Shown here: in pieces, positions 58,485 through 64,000 of the stretch
How the letters are laid out: every line of letters begins with the position of its first letter
Position numbering within the stretch: the first letter of the stretch is position 1
The notes under the pieces: generated by a model
What the model was told of the DNA's origin: nothing
What the model saw: the letters and a program-made list of their open reading frames with translations, nothing else
Databases searched by the model: none
Virus record (IMG/VR): IMGVR_UViG_3300010149_005285
Coordinates: 1-64,000 of that record
DNA: 64,000 nt
Source: a virus
Strand: one strand, 5' to 3'
Position numbers and translations under genes: made by a program

Positions 58485-59513
58485 ATGTTTACAAAAGCTC
58501 AATTTCTAGATAATGAAGATAACAATTATCACACTGAAAATGGTATTGCGTTAGCAAACGAATTTGGTACTGAAGAAGAAAAAGAATTAATGGCACAAAT
58601 TCAAAAAGATCATTATGATCGTGGACATATTAATCCAGATGAAATTGAAGCACGTAACGCTATTGTTAAAAAATACTATCCAATGTTAGAAGACAATTCA
58701 GTAATTGAAGGTACTGAAATGGGATCAATTGGTGATGTTGATGTAAAGCAATTTGCAAGTAAAGATGGAACAGCAATACAACTTACTGGCTCTAATGGTT
58801 ATGTTCAGCTTTCTAGAGAAGAAGCAGCACAATTAGCAGCACGTCTAGCAAAATGGGCAGGATCTAAAGACATGGCGTATCCAGGTGAGTATGACGAATC
58901 TGATACAAATGAACATGATGCAACTGGTCTTAGAAAAATTTTATCTAAAACTCCATATATTGGTCATAAAATACATGGGCATGATCATATGCCAGCACCA
59001 GCAAAGAAAAAGCCAACTAAACAAAATAGGCCTACAGGACCACAAAAAGAAAGTACAATTAACGAATTAGATTTGCTTGCTCCTAACACAGATTATGTTA
59101 GAGCACCAAATGGTGAATACTTTAAAGTAAACTACAGAAACACAGGCACTGTAACAGGTGGTGGACATAAAAGAGGCGATAAAGCAGCTTTTACAAATGT
59201 AGAAAAAGCAACACCAAGAGAAGTTGAATTATTAGATTTAGATAGTAGATTAGATTACGACTACAGAGATGATAGCGGATATAAATCTAAAAAATCTAAT
59301 ACAATTCATACTGGACATGATCATCAAGGCGGAACTCCATTTAGCGATAAAGACATAAGCGTTTATGCTATGGATACTGAAGAATATGAAACTGGTATAC
59401 CAACTGGAGTTAAAACAGCATTGTTGAAACACATGACCCAAGAACAAGACAAAGTCACAAACGAAAATAGAAAAAGAGCTATTGCAGAGTGGCGTAAAAA
59501 ATATAAAAAATAA
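58485..59513 (+). CDS. Conserved late protein (342 aa)
   Basis: Two bases after the previous stop. Acidic N-terminus (DNEDNNYH), a helical region with repeated alanines (REEAAQLAARLAKWAG), a disordered Pro/Lys segment (about 170-190) and His/Asp-rich stretches (GHKIHGHDHM, GHDHQGG) that could bind metal. No family named. Confidence 0.65.
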   Translation: MFTKAQFLDNEDNNYHTENGIALANEFGTEEEKELMAQIQKDHYDRGHINPDEIEARNAIVKKYYPMLEDNSVIEGTEMGSIGDVDVKQFASKDGTAIQLTGSNGYVQLSREEAAQLAARLAKWAGSKDMAYPGEYDESDTNEHDATGLRKILSKTPYIGHKIHGHDHMPAPAKKKPTKQNRPTGPQKESTINELDLLAPNTDYVRAPNGEYFKVNYRNTGTVTGGGHKRGDKAAFTNVEKATPREVELLDLDSRLDYDYRDDSGYKSKKSNTIHTGHDHQGGTPFSDKDISVYAMDTEEYETGIPTGVKTALLKHMTQEQDKVTNENRKRAIAEWRKKYKK

Positions 59514-59524
59514 AAGGAAATACT

Positions 59525-59776
59525 ATGTTAAAATGGATTAAAAGCATTTTTGCTAAAGACGAACCATTAGTACTAACTAATGAAGTTAAAGAAGATGTAA
59601 AGAAAACAAAAACAAAACCACTAGTAGTAAAACCGTCATTTAAATCAAAAAAAGAATTATCATCAATGACAAAAGCTAAACTTGAAGAAGTTGGTAGAGT
59701 ATATGGCATTGAGTTAGATAAGAGACTTACCAAAGATAAATTAGTTACACAACTTTGGAAATCGATTAAAAAGTAG
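59525..59776 (+). CDS. Small protein with SAP-like domain (83 aa)
   Basis: The C-terminal 35 residues (MTKAKLEEVGRVYGIELDKRLTKDKLVTQL) fit the helix-extended-helix pattern of SAP/Rho-N domains, which bind nucleic acid. The N-terminus is a lysine-rich linker. The 97 bases after it hold only a weak 24-codon frame. Confidence 0.7.
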   Translation: MLKWIKSIFAKDEPLVLTNEVKEDVKKTKTKPLVVKPSFKSKKELSSMTKAKLEEVGRVYGIELDKRLTKDKLVTQLWKSIKK

Positions 59777-59873
59777 ACGAAAGTAAACTAGTAAATGGGA
59801 ACTAAAGAACTTTTAAGAATATTTCTAGTCGCAAACACACAACATCAGTTGAAGCTGGCGAAACTATAACCCT

Positions 59874-60080
59874 ATGCAATTCACAAGGAAAACTGCAGAA
59901 CACAATAACGGCTCTTGCCAGAACTGTGGTCGACCAAGTCATTGTGGAAGTGGACGTTGGGAAGAAGTACAAGACTATGTTGTAGACGGAGGAGAATTAC
60001 GTATGATAAAAGTATGTGATTCTTGCAGATGTCACAATTGCACTGGAAAAAACCATGAACGAACCAAAAAACGCAGATAG
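59874..60080 (+). CDS. Zinc-finger-like small protein (68 aa)
   Basis: Cysteine pairs CQNC (15-18), C24, CDSC (48-51) and CHNC (53-56) suggest one or two zinc sites, with a basic tail (HERTKKRR). No purine-rich site is strong before ATG. The end overlaps the next gene by 26 bases. A nucleic-acid or protein-binding role is likely. Confidence 0.6.
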   Translation: MQFTRKTAEHNNGSCQNCGRPSHCGSGRWEEVQDYVVDGGELRMIKVCDSCRCHNCTGKNHERTKKRR

Positions 60081-60699
60081 TTGGCAGGCTTATCCTGCTC
60101 TAAGATGGGTTTACAATAAACTAGATCTAAGTACAAAACTAGGATATAATTGTGGACCAGACACTGTTCCTGTACCAAGTACAGGAAAGTATGTTGAAAG
60201 ACCTATTATGAATTTAAGTAATATGGGAGTTTCGGCAAAGATAGTACAACTTAATGAAGGCGATACTATTAATACACCAGGACATTTTTGGTGTGAATAT
60301 TTTGAAGGTGATTTAGTTAGTGTGGATTATACCTTTCGTAAAGGAGAAATATATCCACAACAAGCAATGAAAGGCACACATCATTCAAGAAGTCTTTCAA
60401 CGTTTAATAAATGGGAAAAAGTAGAACCTTTTCCAGATTATGAGCTACCAGGCTTTGTTGATAAATTAAGTTCAGCTAAACATATCAACATTGATTTTAA
60501 GGGCGGTAAAATAATAGAAGTTCATTTAAGGCATAATATAGGTTATCCTAAATGGGCTAAAGAAGTAATACCTATATGGGCACACGAAGATCCACAAATG
60601 TTCGTTGAATATGAACAAATGGGCTATATATTTAAAAGTTCAGAAGATGATGCTAATGGAAATTTAGATAGCGGTCAAATTGGGTTTTATTATAAATAG
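60055..60699 (+). CDS. Hypothetical protein (214 aa)
   Basis: Start ATG 60055 lies inside the zinc-finger gene. Mixed alpha/beta, with GYNCGPDTVPVP and HFWCEYFEGDLVSVDYTF as the best-defined segments. I cannot assign a family. Confidence 0.62.
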   Translation: MNEPKNADSWQAYPALRWVYNKLDLSTKLGYNCGPDTVPVPSTGKYVERPIMNLSNMGVSAKIVQLNEGDTINTPGHFWCEYFEGDLVSVDYTFRKGEIYPQQAMKGTHHSRSLSTFNKWEKVEPFPDYELPGFVDKLSSAKHINIDFKGGKIIEVHLRHNIGYPKWAKEVIPIWAHEDPQMFVEYEQMGYIFKSSEDDANGNLDSGQIGFYYK

Positions 60700-60721
60700 T
60701 AGTATATAAAAGGAAAACAAT

Positions 60722-61792
60722 ATGAGATTAAGACATTTATTTGAATATGACGATTTAGACAAAGAAAAAGAAATCATTGTATCTAAAATTGCTGGCTTAC
60801 GTGCAGATAATGAAGAAGACGCTGCTCTACTAGACAGAATTTATAAACTACTTAATAGTGGTCAAATTGGTGACAATATTTCAAAGGGCTTTGCGGCACC
60901 ATTAGCAGATGAACCACTAAGTGATAAAGAAAAAACTTTAGTTATGCAAGACTTAACTAAAATTATTGCATCAGCTGACAGTGATTATAAATCAATGAAT
61001 GAAATGATTTCTCAGTTAGAAAAAGGTGGAGTAGTTGACGTAGCAAAACTTAACTCACCATTAGTTTCTTTTTCAGCAATATTTACACACCCGGCTGCTG
61101 TTAAGGTTTTTCATGAACTTAAAAATTATGGAACAGGTAAAAAACAAAAAGGACCAGGTGAATATGCACTCGCATGTTTAAGTAATAAAGTTAGACTAGC
61201 AACAGGCGAAGGCGACTTGGAAGTAGAAGGCATTGGTAAAGTAGAATTAAAATCAGCAGTATCAAGCACAGGTGGACGTATTGGATACGGTGGCGGGTCG
61301 CAAAAAGCCAAACGTGCAGTACTAGACAAGTATGCAGATAGAATTCCAACAGTTATGGCATCTATTGGCGGCAAGGGCGGCAGTTTGGGATTAGGTAAAT
61401 TCATTCCAGCTCTGGCACAAGATTTACCTTTGAACCAACCAGACAGTGTAAAAATTAGAACAGCAATTATGACAGAATTATTAAAAATGGATCTAGAAAG
61501 TTTTGCACAGCCAATTATACAAGCATTTGCTAAAACAGATAATCCAATTGAAATTGAAGATGCATACTTAAAAGCAAACTTCTTATGGTACAAAAATAGA
61601 GATGACTTTGATGCATTATTACTATGTAGTTTCCCTAATGAAAAATTTGCAATGATTAAAAATGAAAATGACTTAATTGCATTTAGAAGAGGTGGACATG
61701 CTCAATCGACTAGTATTAGTATTATTCCAACACAAGCTGGTGCAGGTAGAGAACAATGGGCACAGTTAACACTTAACAAGGCAAACGCTTAA
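60722..61792 (+). CDS. Leader-tagged protein with PD-(D/E)XK-like nuclease motif
   Basis: MRLRHLFEYD has a leader-type start with an L-F-E site. In the middle, GPGEYAL (Glu147), GEGDLEVEG (Asp165) and VELKSA (Glu175-x-Lys177) follow the PD-(D/E)XK pattern of Glu, Asp and E-x-K on a beta hairpin, with the glycine-rich GGRIGYGGGSQKAK after it. Similar proteins are conserved in marine T4-like phages. A nuclease carried in the head could attack host DNA or process viral ends; the motif match is by eye only. Confidence 0.6.
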   Translation: MRLRHLFEYDDLDKEKEIIVSKIAGLRADNEEDAALLDRIYKLLNSGQIGDNISKGFAAPLADEPLSDKEKTLVMQDLTKIIASADSDYKSMNEMISQLEKGGVVDVAKLNSPLVSFSAIFTHPAAVKVFHELKNYGTGKKQKGPGEYALACLSNKVRLATGEGDLEVEGIGKVELKSAVSSTGGRIGYGGGSQKAKRAVLDKYADRIPTVMASIGGKGGSLGLGKFIPALAQDLPLNQPDSVKIRTAIMTELLKMDLESFAQPIIQAFAKTDNPIEIEDAYLKANFLWYKNRDDFDALLLCSFPNEKFAMIKNENDLIAFRRGGHAQSTSISIIPTQAGAGREQWAQLTLNKANA

Positions 61793-61793
61793 T

Positions 61794-62075
61794 ATGTGGG
61801 ACATAATTGTACAAATGGTTACAGATAGATTGTGGATTTATACTGCAATAGTAGGTAGTATATTTGGTGCATTATTTGTTTATTGGATTAAAGATACATA
61901 CATTGCATTTTGGGCAATAAACAAATGGGAATCATTATTAGACTTCCTAGTTAATCGTTGGGGTTGGACATGGTTCAAACATAACCCAGATGCATGGAAA
62001 GCAGCCAATCCAAAACTTACAAAAAAAATTGAAGAATTAGAAAAACGTATTAAGTTCCTTGAAGGCAAACGTTAA
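61794..62075 (+). CDS. Single-span membrane protein (93 aa)
   Basis: One transmembrane helix (about residues 14-34), Trp-rich middle, and a short C-terminal coiled coil (KLTKKIEELEKRIKFLEGK). One base after the previous stop. Function unknown. Confidence 0.65.
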   Translation: MWDIIVQMVTDRLWIYTAIVGSIFGALFVYWIKDTYIAFWAINKWESLLDFLVNRWGWTWFKHNPDAWKAANPKLTKKIEELEKRIKFLEGKR

Positions 62076-62090
62076 AAGAAGATAACCAAT

Positions 62091-62942
62091 ATGATATACT
62101 TAGTATGCACCCGTAGTGCAATTTGTGCTAGTGCCTTAACTTATATAATTAATCAAAGTCCAAAGTGTTACAATTTAGTACACAATAATCTATATTTTAC
62201 AGAAAAAGGAAAGGCATTTAATGATGCCGTTACAATTAATGATTGGTGGAATATACCTGATACTTACTCGTCCGTTTATAATATTGATATAAGAAATAAT
62301 GAAAGAATGGATCCTGAATCATTAAAAAAATTACTTGCTGGTTGGGCAAAATTAGACACAGGAAAAAGTATAGCCTTGTTTACTCATGCTACTAATACTG
62401 CAGAACTTATTGAATATAAAAACACACATAAACTTCCTATAACAATTATTACAACAATAATGGGTGCTAATAGCTATCTTTATTTAGATTTATTTTTAAA
62501 ACGTGAATACAGTGATGAAATGAATCCATTTACTACTATTGACGATACATGGAAATATTTATATAATCAATATATAAATCAAGATACTAAATGGGCAGAA
62601 CATGCAGACATAGTATTAGAAATGGACGAATGGCTAGGAGACCCTACTAATACATATAATAAATTAAAAATATTTCATAACAACAATATCAAGCCTTGGG
62701 TACAAGAATACCTACAACGTAACTCATATAACGAATGGGATATTGGCGTAAACGACACAACAAATAAGTTAAAAGCAGTCAGCTACTTATTCCAACATAA
62801 CCAACATAAACTTCCAACCATACAAAGTAAAAAGCTACTAGCATTAGCATCATTAGAGTCAGTAAGACATCATGCTTCTACAGTAGATGAGGTTATTGAA
62901 AGAGCCTCAAATATACTCAGATATCAATTGACAACTTCATAA
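62091..62942 (+). CDS. Hypothetical protein, possibly sulfotransferase-like (283 aa)
   Basis: The start MIYLVCTRSAICASALTYII recalls the PAPS-binding loop of sulfotransferases (a strand, then a Ser/Thr-rich turn into a helix). The rest is alpha/beta. The match is weak. A similar weak case is at 26571. Confidence 0.5.
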   Translation: MIYLVCTRSAICASALTYIINQSPKCYNLVHNNLYFTEKGKAFNDAVTINDWWNIPDTYSSVYNIDIRNNERMDPESLKKLLAGWAKLDTGKSIALFTHATNTAELIEYKNTHKLPITIITTIMGANSYLYLDLFLKREYSDEMNPFTTIDDTWKYLYNQYINQDTKWAEHADIVLEMDEWLGDPTNTYNKLKIFHNNNIKPWVQEYLQRNSYNEWDIGVNDTTNKLKAVSYLFQHNQHKLPTIQSKKLLALASLESVRHHASTVDEVIERASNILRYQLTTS

Positions 62943-62956
62943 TTTGAGTGTATTAT
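62928..62956 (+). promoter_or_regulatory. Sigma70-like promoter
   Basis: TTGACA (62928-62933) begins inside the previous gene; 17 bases later TATTAT (62951-62956). It drives the DsbA-like gene, which has an AGGAGA ribosome site. Confidence 0.85.
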
Positions 62957-62984
62957 ATACGTTAAACAACACAGGAGAATATCT

Positions 62985-63242
62985 ATGAGCATTACATTTG
63001 GAACAGAAGACGTTGCCAAACTAAAAAACCTTATGCAAGAAGGCGTACAAGTTATGACTGAAGTTGAGACATTAAATGAAGGTCTTAAAGATACAGTAAA
63101 GCATATTGCAGAAGAAATGGGCATCAAACCAGCAGTACTAAACAAAGCAATTAAAATTGCACATAAAGCAGAGTTTCATAAACATAGAGATGATTTTGAT
63201 ACTCTTGAAACAATACTTGAGAGTGTCGGCAGAGCTGATTAG
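62985..63242 (+). CDS. dsbA: DsbA-like double-stranded DNA-binding protein
   Basis: An 85-residue helical protein resembling the T4 DsbA family: LNEGLKDTVKHIAEEMGIKPAVLNKAIKIAHKAEFHKHRDDFDTLETIL is close to the conserved core. T4 DsbA binds DNA and is linked to late promoters, which suits the many late boxes here. Expressed from a consensus host promoter, so made before the late phase. Confidence 0.8.
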   Translation: MSITFGTEDVAKLKNLMQEGVQVMTEVETLNEGLKDTVKHIAEEMGIKPAVLNKAIKIAHKAEFHKHRDDFDTLETILESVGRAD

Positions 63243-64000
63243 TGTTAGAAACAATTTATCAATTCTGGGGTATTAAACAAGAGCATATCTTTGACGATGT
63301 GTTTACAGGTTATGAAGACCTGTACCCAGAATTTGATAAGCATACGAAAGAGACATATGAAGCAAATCCTGAAAGAACTATTGATACTGTTTTTAATCTC
63401 TATCGTAATCGTGGGATTGTCCCTATTGTATATTACACCGAAAAAGGACTCAGAAATGAAATCAAAGGGTTTCGTTCCAAGTCATATAACGGTGTGCAAG
63501 CTGGAACCATTGGACTCGGAAACAACGCCGGCCAAACTATTAATAGATTCCTCTTTACCAACATGCAAACAGCTGAACCAAAAGGTAGAGGATCAAATTC
63601 ATTAAAGGATAGATTTTACGATGATGCTAAATTACGCAGGGCTATCAGAATATGCTTTGAGTTTCGCGATGGGAATCGCCTTGTATATCCTACTGCATTG
63701 CGCCGTTCATTGGAACTTGTCACAGGAGAAAACGTACAAAACTTTAAACCTCAACACGCAAGAGCTTTGGCAGAACGCTTATGTCCGGTATTGTGGGGTC
63801 GCATTTATGATTACTCTTGTGGTTATGGCGGGCGTCTCTTGGGTATTAGTAGTAGCAACCTAAACTATAAATACATAGGCACGGATCCAAACACAGAAAC
63901 AATTAAATATTTAAACTATTTAAATGAACTATTAGGAGCCGATGCTGAATTAATATGTTCTGGTTCTGAAGATTATCAGTGTGAAGATATTGATCTAGCA
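63242..64000 (+). CDS. DNA methyltransferase-like protein, 5' part
   Basis: Starts with GTG, overlapping the previous TAG by one base, and runs off the window at residue 253. The AdoMet-binding motif I is IYDYSCGYGGRLLG (about residues 191-204), followed by YIGTDPNTET, as in N6-adenine or cytosine methyltransferases. The N-terminal 180 residues, with KGRGSNSLKDRFYDD, may be the target-recognition part. It could protect phage DNA from restriction or modify its bases. The catalytic motif lies beyond the edge. Confidence 0.75.
   Translation, partial: MLETIYQFWGIKQEHIFDDVFTGYEDLYPEFDKHTKETYEANPERTIDTVFNLYRNRGIVPIVYYTEKGLRNEIKGFRSKSYNGVQAGTIGLGNNAGQTINRFLFTNMQTAEPKGRGSNSLKDRFYDDAKLRRAIRICFEFRDGNRLVYPTALRRSLELVTGENVQNFKPQHARALAERLCPVLWGRIYDYSCGYGGRLLGISSSNLNYKYIGTDPNTETIKYLNYLNELLGADAELICSGSEDYQCEDIDLA

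Noticed and set aside
59795-59869. A 24-codon frame (MGTKELL...) in the gap after the SAP-like gene
   Set aside because: Too short, with no ribosome site or coupling to a neighbour.
63864-63874. TATAAATA late box near 63865
   Set aside because: It lies inside the methyltransferase-like gene with no start codon after it; probably chance in an AT-rich sequence.
1-64000. The window as a bacterial chromosome or prophage, because of clp, infC, rpsU and ssrA genes
   Set aside because: Dense overlapping small genes, T4-type late boxes, fibre, spanin and endolysin genes, phoH and DsbA-like genes point to a lytic phage; no integrase, attachment site, rRNA or host operon is seen.

Overview
This 64 kb window looks like part of a large, AT-rich, strictly lytic T4-like marine myovirus. 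It is almost fully coding, with short ATGA-type overlaps. It carries T4-style marker genes (PhoH, Hsp20, a DsbA-like protein, a UvdE repair enzyme, two DNA ligase homologues, a spanin pair, a tail-fibre protein). It has two clear promoter classes: sigma70-like TTGACA-N17-TATAAT promoters, and T4-type late boxes of the form nATAAATA. The host is probably an alphaproteobacterium, possibly a SAR11-like one. The evidence is that the tmRNA gene is circularly permuted (the alphaproteobacterial form), two adjacent small proteins are DUF1127-like, and the base composition is very AT-rich. Host identity is inference.

Layout. 1-10.8 kb: small unknown genes, an ATP-dependent DNA ligase, a (p)ppGpp-hydrolase-like HD protein, ClpP, a leader-tagged kinase, a nuclease, then a compact block of ClpX, translation initiation factor IF-3, ribosomal protein bS21, Hsp20 and ClpS. 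10.8-16.2 kb: an amidotransferase, a cytidylyltransferase, GMP reductase, a structured RNA region ahead of DUF1127-like genes, a degenerate T4-type ligase, and a reverse-strand lipase and MscS-like gene. 16.2-21.3 kb: peroxiredoxin, GNAT, a permuted tmRNA, an outer-membrane barrel, SpeD and five tRNAs (Arg-ACG, Arg-UCU, Leu-UAA, Met-CAU, Lys-UUU). 21.3-29.6 kb: small membrane proteins, endolysin, two radical-SAM paralogues, a HAD phosphatase and PhoH. 29.6-35 kb: spanins, a J-protein and ClpA. 35-46 kb: tail-fibre and other virion-type genes, a ferritin-like diiron protein, a TctC-like binding protein, a third radical-SAM enzyme and UvdE. 46-64 kb: late genes whose products share a short MKI-x-[DE]-I type N-terminus, among them a 1019-residue multidomain protein, a CCA-adding enzyme, a 5'-nucleotidase and a PD-(D/E)XK-like protein. 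Three more radical-SAM genes lie here, and the window ends inside a DNA methyltransferase-like gene.

Three systems stand out. First, the phage carries a complete trans-translation and degradation circuit: a tmRNA whose tag ends in LAA, ClpX and ClpA that both keep the IGF loop used to dock ClpP, the ClpS adaptor, and ClpP with its full catalytic triad, plus Hsp20 and a J-protein. Second, it carries its own initiation machinery (IF-3 and bS21). At least five genes have the late promoter placed exactly five bases before the start codon, which predicts leaderless late mRNAs, and one gene appears to start at AUU. Third, many functionally unrelated proteins share a capsid-targeting-like N-terminus, which suggests a set of enzymes packaged in the head and delivered with the DNA.
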